From CAZEQH01 sp964566875 (GTDB lineage Bacteria; Patescibacteriota; Minisyncoccia; Minisyncoccales; JANBVM01): DNA of 19,566 nt. Every line of letters starts with the position of its first letter. Position 1 is the stretch's first letter. The DNA lies in the NCBI GenBank assembly GCA_964566875.1, contig CAZMJM010000012.1, forward strand, positions 1 through 19,566. The letters run 5' to 3'. The translations under genes were made by a program, and so were the position numbers. The notes beneath the pieces were generated by a model that worked only from the letters and a program-made list of their open reading frames with translations, did no database searches and had not been told where the DNA came from. This document shows positions 12,326 to 19,566 of the stretch, piece by piece.

Positions 12326-13482
12326 TGAAAAAGCTCAAAGACCTGGACGTAGAAAACAAAAGGGTATTGGTGAGGTGTGACTTCAACTTACCATTGTCTT
12401 CCGACAATCAAATTATTGATGATTTCAGGATGGTCAAGGCGCTGCCTACCATCCGATACCTGATAAGGAAGAAAGCTAAGGTCATCTTGATGAGCCATCT
12501 GGAAACCAGGGAGGGAAAAGTTAGTATGCAGTACATTCTGCCTCATCTGGAGGAACTACTGAAAATGAGAGTGGGTTTCATTGATGACTATCCGGGGAAG
12601 GCGGCGGAAGAGATAACTAAAAAGATGGAACCGGGACAGGTAATTATGCTGGAGAATTTGAGGTTTCACGAAGGAGAAAAGGCGAACGATGAGGCGTTTG
12701 CCGCCTCACTTTCGGAGATGGGAGACGTTTATGTGAATGAGGCTTTTTCTGCCTGTCACCGGGCCCATGCCTCCATAGTCGGAGTGCCGGCTAATTTCTC
12801 TTCTCAAAAGGCGCCCGGATTTTTACTGGAAAAGGAAATAGACGTCTTTACATCTCTGTTGGAAAGGCCTGAGCATCCCTTCGTGGCCATTATCGGAGGG
12901 ATAAAGATAGAAACCAAGGTAAAGACCATTATCAACATCCTGAAGATAGCAGACCATGTGCTTTTAGGGAGCAAGCTCGGCGAAATACTGTTTGCCGAAA
13001 AAAAGGTGATTATCGGTCGGGACGTTTCCGGCCTGAAGATACTGGACGAGATAGATATTATGGACCCGAAACTCCACCTGCCGGTGGACGGAGTCATAGC
13101 GCTCAAGGACCTGAAGGAAGAATATCATCGAGAGGCCGGGCTGGGCACCTTAAGGAAAGAGGAGGCGGTCTACGACATCGGTCCCTACACCAGAAAAATT
13201 TTCAAGAAAGTAGTAGAATCCGCCAAAACTATCCTGTGGAACGGTTCTCTGGGCATGCACGAAGATAAGAGATTTGAGAAAGGCACCAGAGAAATAGCGG
13301 AAGCCATTACCAGAAATCATTCCGCCTTTAAAGTAGCCGGAGGAGGGGAAACCGTTTCCGCCATCGACCAATTCGGTATGACCGAAAGATTTGACTTCTT
13401 ATCTACCGGAGGCGGAGCCATGCTGGAGTTCCTGGCCGGGGAAAAACTTCCCGGCATCACGGCCTTAAACTCAGATGATTAA
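12322..13482 (+). CDS. pgk: Phosphoglycerate kinase
   Basis: 386 residues. PGK makes ATP from 1,3-bisphosphoglycerate and ADP in glycolysis. The N-domain has VLVRCDFNLPL, IDDFRM, MLENLRFH and EAFSACHRAHAS; the C-domain has AIIGGIKIETKV, ILWNGSLGMHE and the stretch STGGGAMLEFLAGEKLPG. Several signatures are altered: the usual SHLGRPxG reads SHLETREG, GGAKVSDK reads GGIKIETK, and WNGPxGxFE reads WNGSLGMHE, yet the key Lys and Glu positions remain. It is a few residues short of typical (~390-400). ATGATG at 12322 overlaps the ATPase stop codon (TGA 12323-12325); either ATG may be used. No other glycolytic gene is near, and its place in this operon is unusual. Confidence 0.93.
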   Translation: MMKKLKDLDVENKRVLVRCDFNLPLSSDNQIIDDFRMVKALPTIRYLIRKKAKVILMSHLETREGKVSMQYILPHLEELLKMRVGFIDDYPGKAAEEITKKMEPGQVIMLENLRFHEGEKANDEAFAASLSEMGDVYVNEAFSACHRAHASIVGVPANFSSQKAPGFLLEKEIDVFTSLLERPEHPFVAIIGGIKIETKVKTIINILKIADHVLLGSKLGEILFAEKKVIIGRDVSGLKILDEIDIMDPKLHLPVDGVIALKDLKEEYHREAGLGTLRKEEAVYDIGPYTRKIFKKVVESAKTILWNGSLGMHEDKRFEKGTREIAEAITRNHSAFKVAGGGETVSAIDQFGMTERFDFLSTGGGAMLEFLAGEKLPGITALNSDD

Positions 13483-14614
13483 GAATCTGGAGAAAGCGGC
13501 GGTGCGCATCCGAAAGGCGGCAAAAGGCAAGGAGAAAATAATCCTTTATGGGGATGCCGACCTGGACGGCGTCACGTCGGTTATCATATTACAGGAAGCA
13601 ATCAAAACCTTGGGCGGAGAAATCTCTGCCATTTATTTTCCCGATAGGGAAAAAGAGGGCTACGGCCTTACTGATAATGCCCTGGGGGTGCTGGGGAAGC
13701 TTGCCCCGGCTCTTCTTGTTACCGTTGACTGCGGAATAGGCAATTTCAAAGAAATCAAAAAAGCCAGGCAGCTGGGGTTTAGCGTGGTAGTGGTTGACCA
13801 TCACAAAATTTTAGACCATGTCCCGGAGGCAGATATAGTGGTAGACCCCAAGCAGCCCGGAGATGATTACCCCTTTAAAGAGTTGGCGGCGGCCGGCGTA
13901 GTATTTAAACTGGCCGAAGTCCTGCTCGGGAAAGAAATGGGTGCCGGCCTGAGGAGGAGTTTCATAGAGCTTACGGCTCTGGCCACTATGGCCGACATGA
14001 TGCCTAAGGAAGATGAAAACGAGCTTTTTATAGAGGAGGGGCTGGACTATCTGAGAGATTCCTGGAGGCCGGGGATAAAGGCGCTCTTCTCGGCCGATTT
14101 CCTGCAGAGGTATGAGCTCAACCAGAAGGTTTACAAAATAATTTCCATACTCAACGTCAGGGATGTGGAAGGCGGATTTCCTTCCTCATTTCGGCTGTTG
14201 ACGATTTCTTCGGAAGAGCAGGCCATGGAGTTGATCCGGGACTTGAGACAAAAAAATGCAGCCAGAAAGGCTAAGATAGACAACACCGTCCTGGAAGTGA
14301 AAAAAAGGATAGCCGAAAAAACTGAGCCCATCGTTTTTGAAGGCGACCGTGAATGGGAATACCCCCTTATTTCTTCGGTTGCCTCCATTGTCTGCCGGGC
14401 GATTGGAAAACCTACTTTTATCTATAAGATGCTGGAGGAAGAGAGCCAGGGGACGGTGAGGGTTCCTAAATATATTGACAGTGTGGCACTGATGAAAAAG
14501 TGCGATAAGTACGTCCTTACCTACGGAGGCCATCCGGCAGCTTCCGGGTTCCGGATTAAAAACGATAACCTTGAAGATTTTAAGGATTGTCTTAATAAAG
14601 AATTTTCGAGATAA
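13475..14614 (+). CDS. Short RecJ-like DHH/DHHA1 single-strand exonuclease
   Basis: 379 residues. The DHH motifs are all present: I, LYGDADLDGVTS (about 24-35); II, TVDCGIGNFKEI; III, VVVVDHHK; IV, ELTALATMADMMP. The C-terminal DHHA1 domain ends in YGGHPAASGFRI. This set matches RecJ, the Mn-dependent 5'-3' single-strand DNA exonuclease used in repair and recombination. Standard RecJ proteins are about 550-580 residues and add an OB-fold, absent here, so it is a core-only version; an oligoribonuclease or archaeal-type RecJ/GAN-like role is possible. It overlaps pgk by 8 bases and precedes the RNase HI gene by 6, so the three are translated from one message. Confidence 0.85.
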   Translation: MIKNLEKAAVRIRKAAKGKEKIILYGDADLDGVTSVIILQEAIKTLGGEISAIYFPDREKEGYGLTDNALGVLGKLAPALLVTVDCGIGNFKEIKKARQLGFSVVVVDHHKILDHVPEADIVVDPKQPGDDYPFKELAAAGVVFKLAEVLLGKEMGAGLRRSFIELTALATMADMMPKEDENELFIEEGLDYLRDSWRPGIKALFSADFLQRYELNQKVYKIISILNVRDVEGGFPSSFRLLTISSEEQAMELIRDLRQKNAARKAKIDNTVLEVKKRIAEKTEPIVFEGDREWEYPLISSVASIVCRAIGKPTFIYKMLEEESQGTVRVPKYIDSVALMKKCDKYVLTYGGHPAASGFRIKNDNLEDFKDCLNKEFSR

Positions 14615-14620
14615 TATATT

Positions 14621-15064
14621 ATGAAGAAGATAACGATATATACCGACGGAGGTTCCAGAGGAAACCCCGGTCCCGCAGCCGCGGGTATTGTTTTTTGCAA
14701 CGAAAAGGGTCAGCCTTTCAAAAAATATTCCCAGTACCTGGGGGAGGGGCTTACCAACAACGAGGCGGAGTATCAGGCCGTTATCCTGGCGCTCCAGAAA
14801 TTCAAACACCTTTTCGGCAAGAAGGTAGCCAAGGCCAGCGAGATTACCGTTATGTCAGACTCCGAACTCCTGGTCAAGCAGCTGAGGGAAGAGTATAAGG
14901 TTTTAGACGAAAAAATTCAGAAACTCTTTATGGAACTCTGGAATCTTAGACTGGATTTCAAGAGGATATCTTTCAGGCAGATTGCGCGCGAGAAGAACAA
15001 AGAGGCGGATGCCCTGGCCAACGAAGCCCTGGACGAGAAGGAAAAGGAAAATAAGCTTTTTTAG
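14621..15064 (+). CDS. rnhA: Ribonuclease HI
   Basis: 147 residues. RNase HI cuts the RNA strand of RNA-DNA hybrids, removing primers and R-loops. All four acidic catalytic residues are visible: Asp9 (YTDGGSRGNPG), Glu48 (LTNNEAEY), Asp80 (VMSDSELLVKQL) and Asp130 (KNKEADALANEA). The family is the compact type without the basic protrusion of E. coli RNase HI, like the Bacillus YpdQ and archaeal forms. It is the last gene of the block, followed 18 bases later by a terminator. The GAGATAATATATT leader has no Shine-Dalgarno site. Its position after a RecJ-like nuclease suggests joint action in Okazaki fragment or R-loop processing. Confidence 0.92.
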   Translation: MKKITIYTDGGSRGNPGPAAAGIVFCNEKGQPFKKYSQYLGEGLTNNEAEYQAVILALQKFKHLFGKKVAKASEITVMSDSELLVKQLREEYKVLDEKIQKLFMELWNLRLDFKRISFRQIAREKNKEADALANEALDEKEKENKLF

Positions 15065-15081
15065 AAGCGTTTTTAAACCAA

Positions 15082-15112
15082 CCAAAAAACCCACGGGAAG
15101 TGGGCTTTTTGG
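15082..15112. terminator. Bidirectional terminator shared by rnhA and rnpB
   Basis: CCAAAAAACCCAC (15082-15094) and GTGGGCTTTTTGG (15100-15112) pair over 13 positions with one mismatch around GGGAA. The A-run on one side and T-run on the other let it end transcripts from both strands: rnhA on the plus strand and rnpB on the minus strand, whose RNA ends at 15114. Confidence 0.85.
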
Positions 15113-15113
15113 T

Positions 15114-15564
15114 GTCTTAGTAAGCCTATAAGCCGAATTTTGTTTTCTCTCAGAATAAATTCAAAGAGATAGGCGATCATTTATCTTGGCCGCGAGTCTC
15201 CTCACGGCTCCTGCGAACTACTTTTCCCTCAGCAGGTAGGATATAAGCACCTTTTGGGTACACATGGTTATCCTTTTCCTGTCAGAGGTTTGTTCTTGCA
15301 CTCGATAAGGATTTAGCCGTTTCACCTGCCATTTCCTGCCCGCAGAGCGGTCATTTATAGGCAGCTTATCCGTAATCGGATACCTCAGTTCTTTCGAACC
15401 GTGGCGTCTCTGCTCGCACCTCTGGCTTCTCAGCCGGGGGGTGTTACCCCCTATCCTTTTATCCATGGCAGATGAGCTCATTAGCTCCAGCCATGAGAGA
15501 GTGTTCGGACTTTCCTCCCCCTTGATTAGATAATCAAAGGAGTAATCGCCCAGCTTACTAAGAC
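15114..15564 (-). ncRNA. rnpB: RNase P RNA, bacterial type A-like
   Basis: About 450 bases. RNase P RNA is the catalytic part of the enzyme that trims the 5' leader from pre-tRNA. Read on the minus strand it has the P4 signature GAGGAAAGTCC (complement of 15507-15517), the block GGTGAAACGG in the middle, and near the 3' end ACAAAATTCGGCTTATAGGC, the conserved P4/J2-4 partner. The ends GTCTTAGTAAGC (15564-15553) and GCTTACTAAGAC (15125-15114) pair perfectly over 12 bp, the terminal P1 helix, which fixes both boundaries. The promoter lies immediately upstream and the terminator 2 bases downstream. An open frame across it on the minus strand is not a gene. Confidence 0.95.
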
Positions 15565-15569
15565 ACCCT

Positions 15570-15598
15570 ATTATATCAAGCATTAGGCTCATTGTCAA
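15570..15598 (-). promoter_or_regulatory. Consensus promoter of rnpB
   Basis: On the minus strand TTGACA (15598-15593) and TATAAT (15575-15570) are both perfect and exactly 17 bases apart. The predicted RNA start (about 15564) coincides with the first base of the P1 helix. It is the only fully consensus promoter in the window and shows that the cell uses a standard sigma-70 recognition rule. Confidence 0.92.
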
Positions 15599-15653
15599 GA
15601 AAGATTTTCCCACATTTTTCGCTGAAAACATATACAAAAACTAAGCTTTATTC

Positions 15654-15659
15654 TATACT
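15654..15659 (+). promoter_or_regulatory. Probable -10 element of murJ
   Basis: TATACT lies 24 bases before the murJ ATG at 15684, giving a leader of about 18 bases. The position for a -35 box (15631-15636, TATACA) is a poor match. The 85 bases between the rnpB promoter and murJ are otherwise AT-rich and unremarkable. Confidence 0.4.
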
Positions 15660-15683
15660 GATTAAAGTAAGAAACTGATTTTT

Positions 15684-17318
15684 ATGCCCTGGAACAGGTT
15701 TTTAAATCATCAGACCGATACCGTAGCTCAGGCAGGAGGCATCCTGGCTGTTTCTGCCTTGGTAAGCCGTATTTTAGGCATAGCCAGGGACTGGCTTCTG
15801 GCCAGAAGTTTTGGAGCGGGTCCGGAGTTGGACGTCTACTTCGCCGCATTCAAGGTTCCGGACCTGGTGTACAACGTCCTGATACTGGGAGGGGTGCTGG
15901 TGGCCTTCCTGCCTCTCTTTTCTGAGTATTTTTCGCGCGATGAAAAGGAGGCCTGGCGTTTTACCGCCAATACCCTGAACGTTTTTTTGACCCTGCTGAT
16001 AGCCGTAAGTTTTTTACTTTTTCTGTTCACCCCTCAGCTGGTGGGCCTGATAGCGCCGGGCTTTGAGCCATGGCAGGTTCAGGAGACCATCGGTCTGACC
16101 CGCCTGATGTTTCTGAGCCCCATCTTTTTCGGGCTGAGCGCCGTACTGTCGGGCGTGCTGCAGTATTTTAATCGTTTTTTGGTGTACAGCCTCTGCCCGG
16201 TTTTCTATAACCTGGGAATAATATTCGGCATAGTTTTCTTGTCTCCAGGTCTTGGCATTTTAGGAGTCGCCCTGGGAGTTGTCATCGGAGCTTTTTTCCA
16301 TTTTGCCATTCAAATTCCGGCGGCCCTGCAGTGCGGTTTTTCATGGAGGCCGATACTGGACTTTGCGGACAGGAGGATAAGAAAGGCTTTCTGGCTGATG
16401 ATTCCCAGAACCTTCGGCATTGCCGCCAGCCAGATCAATCTTATTGTTGTCAACGCCATTGCCTCTACTTTGCCGGAAGGCTCCATTTCCGTATTTAATT
16501 TTGCCAACAACATCCAGTATTTTCCCATCGGTATTATCGCCGCCTCCTTTGCCATGGCAGTTTTTCCCACCCTTTCCAGGCACTGGGCGGAAAAGAGGGA
16601 AGGTGAGTTTATGACCGGATTCTTTTCAGCTCTCCGTCAGGTGTTGTATCTGATAATCCCGGCGAGCATCTTAATGTTCTTGCTGCGCGGAGACATCGTG
16701 ACGGTTCTCTTGAGGCACGGGCAGTTTTCTGCAGCTGCAGCCGACCTGACGGCTGCTGCCATTGGTCTTTTCTGTTTCGGAATCTTCGCCTCCGGCCTGA
16801 TACTGCTGTTCTTCAGGGCCTTCTTTGCTCTCCACGACACCAGAACCCCGACCCAAATCGCCGTTGTTTCCGTGGCCGTCAATATCATTCTGAGCTTCGT
16901 TTTTACCGGGATTTTAGAAAAAGATAATTTCTTGCGCGGTTTTTTGATACAGGGCTTCCATCTGCAGAAAATCCAGGGAACTTCTGTCTTGGGCCTGCCT
17001 CTTGCCTTTTCAATAAGCGCCATATTCCAGCTCATCCTGCTTATATTTTTCTTTGGGAGAAGAACAGGGAAATTAAGCACTAAAGAAGTTTCCGGTTTTC
17101 TTATGAAACTGATTTTATCATCCCTCATTATGGCGGTAGCCAGTGTCGCCGTGTCCGATAGAACGTCATCAACCCTGAATACCGCTGTTCTGGAGGGTGC
17201 CGCCTCGGAGGCAATTGTCGTTTCCGTTATCGGTTTTCTGGTTTATCTGGCAGTGAGTCTGGCTCTGGGGATGAAGGAGCCCAAGGAGATAATTCTTTTT
17301 TCCCGAAAGGCCAAATAA
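15684..17318 (+). CDS. murJ: Lipid II flippase MurJ (MviN family)
   Basis: 544 residues with about 14 hydrophobic segments. MurJ moves lipid II, the peptidoglycan precursor, across the inner membrane. The N-terminus AVSALVSRILGIARDWLLAR, the segment VYFAAFKVPDLVYNVLILGG, the polar loop LFSEYFSRDEKEAWRF and later MAVFPTLSRHWAEKREGEF and FFALHDTRTPTQIAV are typical of MviN proteins of the MOP exporter superfamily; the Arg residues in SRILGIARD correspond to those needed for lipid II transport in E. coli MurJ. It is slightly longer than E. coli MurJ (511), mainly from an insert near FTGILEKDNFLRGFLIQGFH. No Shine-Dalgarno site precedes it. Together with murB it accounts for two steps of the peptidoglycan pathway in this window. 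Confidence 0.93.
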   Translation: MPWNRFLNHQTDTVAQAGGILAVSALVSRILGIARDWLLARSFGAGPELDVYFAAFKVPDLVYNVLILGGVLVAFLPLFSEYFSRDEKEAWRFTANTLNVFLTLLIAVSFLLFLFTPQLVGLIAPGFEPWQVQETIGLTRLMFLSPIFFGLSAVLSGVLQYFNRFLVYSLCPVFYNLGIIFGIVFLSPGLGILGVALGVVIGAFFHFAIQIPAALQCGFSWRPILDFADRRIRKAFWLMIPRTFGIAASQINLIVVNAIASTLPEGSISVFNFANNIQYFPIGIIAASFAMAVFPTLSRHWAEKREGEFMTGFFSALRQVLYLIIPASILMFLLRGDIVTVLLRHGQFSAAAADLTAAAIGLFCFGIFASGLILLFFRAFFALHDTRTPTQIAVVSVAVNIILSFVFTGILEKDNFLRGFLIQGFHLQKIQGTSVLGLPLAFSISAIFQLILLIFFFGRRTGKLSTKEVSGFLMKLILSSLIMAVASVAVSDRTSSTLNTAVLEGAASEAIVVSVIGFLVYLAVSLALGMKEPKEIILFSRKAK

Positions 17319-17319
17319 A

Positions 17320-19092
17320 ATGAAAAACATAAGAAATTTCGTCATTATTTCGCATATTGACCACGGAAAATCCACTTTAGCGGATAGATTCTTAGAAATG
17401 ACCAATACCATCCCGAAGGAGAAAATGCGCTCCCAGTTTCTGGACATGATGGATCTGGAGAGGGAAAAGGGGATTACCATTAAAATGCAGCCGGTGAGGA
17501 TGAAGTTCGGCTCCTATATACTTAACCTTATTGACACTCCGGGCCACGTTGATTTTAACTACGAAGTTTCCAGGAGCCTGGCGGCGGTGGAGGGAGGGAT
17601 ACTTCTGGTGGACGTTTCCAAGGGGGTTCAAGCCCAAACCCTGGCCAACCTGGAACTTGCCAGGAAGGAAAACCTGGTCATTATTCCGGCTATCAACAAG
17701 ATAGACCTCACCTATTCCAGACCCGAAGAAACCAGGAGAGAGATATCAGAACTCCTGGGAGTCCCTGAAAATAAGATATTCGCCATCTCCGGAAAGCTCG
17801 GCACCGGCGTCAAGGAGCTCCTGGAGGCGGTGGTGGAAATGACTCCTCCTCCCGAAGGTGAGGCGGCCCATCCGCTCAAGGCCCTCATCTTTGATTCTGC
17901 CTATGATGCTTATAAAGGGGTGATAGCTTATGTCAGGCTTTTTGACGGGAAGATTGCGGCCGGAGAGAAGATTTATCTGATGCAGGCGGGCATAGAGACC
18001 CAGGTCAGGGAGGTTGGTTATTTTTCCCCCACCCTTAAAACCTGCCGCGAACTGAAGGCCGGGGAAATAGGATATATAGCCACCGGTGTAAAGGAATCTA
18101 CCCAAATCCGGACCGGGGAGACCATCACCAGGGCCAAGACCCGCGGCGTTACCCCCCTGCCCGGGTATAAAGAAGCCAAGCCCATGGTCTTTGCCTCCCT
18201 GTATCCCGAAGACCCCGATGATTTCGAAACTCTGAAAGACGCGCTCAACAAGCTGAAACTTAATGATGCCGCCCTTACCTTTGAGGTAGAGAAGAAAGAA
18301 TTCCTGGGCCGGGGTTTCAGGTGCGGATTTTTAGGTTCCCTGCACGCTGAAATAACCTGTGAGAGGATAAGGCGGGAGTACGATTTGGACCTCATCATCT
18401 CCACCCCCTCGGTGGTCTACAAGATAATTTATGACAGCGGAAAGGAGGAATTCATCTATTCGGCTGCCGACTGGCCGGACGCATCCTCCATCAAGGAAAT
18501 TCAGGAACCCTGGGCCAGACTTGAGGTGATTACCCCGTCCGATTACCTCGGCAACGTCCTGGACATACTGGAGTCGATGAAAGGCGTCCAGATTGATACC
18601 AAGTATTTGGGGCAGGAACGGCTGGTGCTGGTTTATGAGATTCCCCTGAGAAAGGTGATAGCCGGGTTTTTTGACAAGCTTAAAGGCATCACTCAGGGAT
18701 TCGCCTCCATGAATTATGAGGTCCTGGGATACCGCCGGGGGAACCTGATTAAACTGGATATCCTGATTGCCGGCAAAAAGGAAGACATTTTTTCCAAGAT
18801 CGTGGATAAGGAGGACGCCTTTGCCGAAGGAAAGAGGATAGCATCGAAGCTCAAAGAAATACTCCCTCATCAGCTATTTTCCGTGGCCATTCAGGCGGCG
18901 GTTTCCGGCAAGATAATCGCCCGGGAAACGAAGAAAGCCAAAAGGAAAGACGTTACCGCCCCTCTTTACGGCGGAGACTATACGCGCAAGAGAAAACTGT
19001 TGGAAAAGCAGAAAAAAGGAAAGAAGAAGATGAAGGCCAGGGGAGAGGTGCACATTCCACCCGGGGTTTTTCTGGAGATGTTTAAGAGTTAA
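17320..19092 (+). CDS. lepA: Elongation factor 4 (LepA GTPase)
   Basis: 590 residues, near the family's usual ~600. LepA/EF4 is a ribosome-binding GTPase related to EF-G; it affects ribosome assembly and translation under stress. G1 is SHIDHGKST (11-19; most members have AHIDHGKST), the switch-I region has LDMMDLEREKGITIK, G3 is DTPGHVDF (about 72-79), G4 is NKID (about 126-129). Domain II (about 185-270), the III and V-like domains and the LepA-specific C-terminal domain follow, with LYGGDYTRKRKLLEKQKKGK and KKMKARGEVHIPPGVF at the end. It starts one base after the murJ stop codon, so the two are probably transcribed and perhaps translated together. Confidence 0.95.
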   Translation: MKNIRNFVIISHIDHGKSTLADRFLEMTNTIPKEKMRSQFLDMMDLEREKGITIKMQPVRMKFGSYILNLIDTPGHVDFNYEVSRSLAAVEGGILLVDVSKGVQAQTLANLELARKENLVIIPAINKIDLTYSRPEETRREISELLGVPENKIFAISGKLGTGVKELLEAVVEMTPPPEGEAAHPLKALIFDSAYDAYKGVIAYVRLFDGKIAAGEKIYLMQAGIETQVREVGYFSPTLKTCRELKAGEIGYIATGVKESTQIRTGETITRAKTRGVTPLPGYKEAKPMVFASLYPEDPDDFETLKDALNKLKLNDAALTFEVEKKEFLGRGFRCGFLGSLHAEITCERIRREYDLDLIISTPSVVYKIIYDSGKEEFIYSAADWPDASSIKEIQEPWARLEVITPSDYLGNVLDILESMKGVQIDTKYLGQERLVLVYEIPLRKVIAGFFDKLKGITQGFASMNYEVLGYRRGNLIKLDILIAGKKEDIFSKIVDKEDAFAEGKRIASKLKEILPHQLFSVAIQAAVSGKIIARETKKAKRKDVTAPLYGGDYTRKRKLLEKQKKGKKKMKARGEVHIPPGVFLEMFKS

Positions 19093-19099
19093 AAAAAAG

Positions 19100-19128
19100 A
19101 CGACTAAAATTTGAAAAGCTTTAGTCGT
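19100..19128. terminator. Bidirectional terminator between lepA and the convergent gene
   Basis: ACGACTAAA (19100-19108) and TTTAGTCGT (19120-19128) form 9 bp around an 11-base loop. Eight A's at 19091-19098 become a strong U-run for the minus-strand gene; on the plus side TTTATT follows. It probably serves both. Confidence 0.75.
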
Positions 19129-19144
19129 TTATTAAAAAATAAAA

Positions 19145-19474
19145 TTATTTTTTTTGGCTCCCTACGACGGTTACCATTTTCTGGTGGAAATTTATCCGTA
19201 CCGTAGAGACCGTATGGGCGTTCAAAATTCTAAAAATTTCTTCTATCCTCCTGTTATCTATTATTACTTCACTTACCGCACCCGTTATCTCTTCGATTAT
19301 GTCTATCTGAGGATCTTTAGTCGCTTTTTCTAAAAAAAACATTATGGTATCTTTATCGTTTCCTCTAGAAGGGTCTTTGTACTTTACGATTGGCTCTCCA
19401 ATTGTCATTTCTTTTCCTATTGTGTCTACGCCCGTTCCTCCAGTTTCCTTAAATAGCAAATTCCAATTATTCAC
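19145..19474 (-). CDS. Hypothetical protein, GTG start
   Basis: 109 residues, family not recognised. It is a soluble, mixed alpha/beta protein: the start MNNWNLLFKETGGTGVD is followed by the charged region KDTIMFFLEKATKDPQIDIIEEI, then strand-like VSEVIIDN, a helix RRIEEIFRILNAH and the paired strands STVRINFHQKMVTVVGSQKK. No signal peptide, membrane segment or Cys. The start is GTG at 19474, because a stop codon lies two codons upstream in frame; AGGAG lies 11 bases before it. An ATG closer to that AGGAG opens only a 5-codon frame (MLKSE) that overlaps the GTG. The gene is AT-richer than its neighbours. It is convergent with lepA across a shared terminator. Confidence 0.6.
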   Translation of the reverse strand: MNNWNLLFKETGGTGVDTIGKEMTIGEPIVKYKDPSRGNDKDTIMFFLEKATKDPQIDIIEEITGAVSEVIIDNRRIEEIFRILNAHTVSTVRINFHQKMVTVVGSQKK

Positions 19475-19504
19475 TTTTCAACATACTCCTCTGTTTTAAT
19501 TAAT

Positions 19505-19533
19505 CTTTTACATCCCATCGGGACAAATGTCAA
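19505..19533 (-). promoter_or_regulatory. Promoter of the minus-strand hypothetical gene
   Basis: On the minus strand a perfect TTGACA (19533-19528) and TAAAAG (19510-19505) are 17 bases apart. The RNA would start near 19498, giving a leader of about 24 bases that includes the AGGAG at about 19489-19485. Confidence 0.5.
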
Positions 19534-19566
19534 TACGGCTCCCTAACGAAATTGCGGTTACGGATT

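Noticed and set aside
14186..14809. 207-codon minus-strand frame over the DHH and RNase HI genes
   Set aside because: Antisense shadow of two genes with intact catalytic motifs.
15218..15637. 139-codon frame on the minus strand
   Set aside because: It overlaps rnpB and its promoter; the conserved sequence there is RNase P RNA.

Overview
The window reads like a chromosomal segment from a Patescibacteria (CPR) bacterium, probably of Parcubacteria type. The evidence is indirect: compact collinear genes, few Shine-Dalgarno sequences, several promoters lying almost on top of the start codons, a tiny lysine-rich basic protein, a membrane protein paired with a VirD4-like ATPase, and housekeeping proteins with lineage-type insertions. 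The standard genetic code fits every gene. No transposase, integrase, phage gene, tRNA or CRISPR array was seen.

Layout. 74-2305: a surface-polysaccharide ligase/polymerase with a TPR tail. 2306-2751: a 446-base non-coding region before murB, and the least ordinary part of the window. It holds a consensus-like promoter, a two-hairpin small-RNA candidate ending in a 12-bp terminator, a 191-base segment that folds as a closed multi-branched RNA, a 26-base direct copy of the terminator's 3' arm, and a 10-bp hairpin 8 bases before the murB start. The small RNA and the loop of that last hairpin are complementary over 18 bp in three blocks. 2752-4424: murB, a 42-residue lysine-rich protein and a short ribosome hibernation factor, each with its own terminator or promoter. 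4521-8193: secA, a NUDIX hydrolase with a widened catalytic box and a DUF1614-type membrane protein.

8300-15064 is a tight block, probably one operon: a sigma-region-4/HARE-HTH regulator, a membrane-anchored protein of unknown function, a VirD4/TraG-like ATPase with a zinc ribbon, phosphoglycerate kinase, a short RecJ-like DHH nuclease and ribonuclease HI. A bidirectional terminator separates it from rnpB (RNase P RNA), on the minus strand at 15114-15564 with a perfect consensus promoter. 15684-19092: murJ and lepA, one base apart. 19145-19474: an unrecognised small protein on the minus strand, convergent with lepA across a shared terminator.

Functional themes are the cell envelope (ligase, MurB, MurJ, SecA), translation and its regulation (HPF, LepA, RNase P), nucleic-acid processing (RecJ-like, RNase HI) and DNA or protein transport (the ATPase pair). 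The best candidate for something undescribed is the RNA-rich region before murB. All folding there was done by eye.
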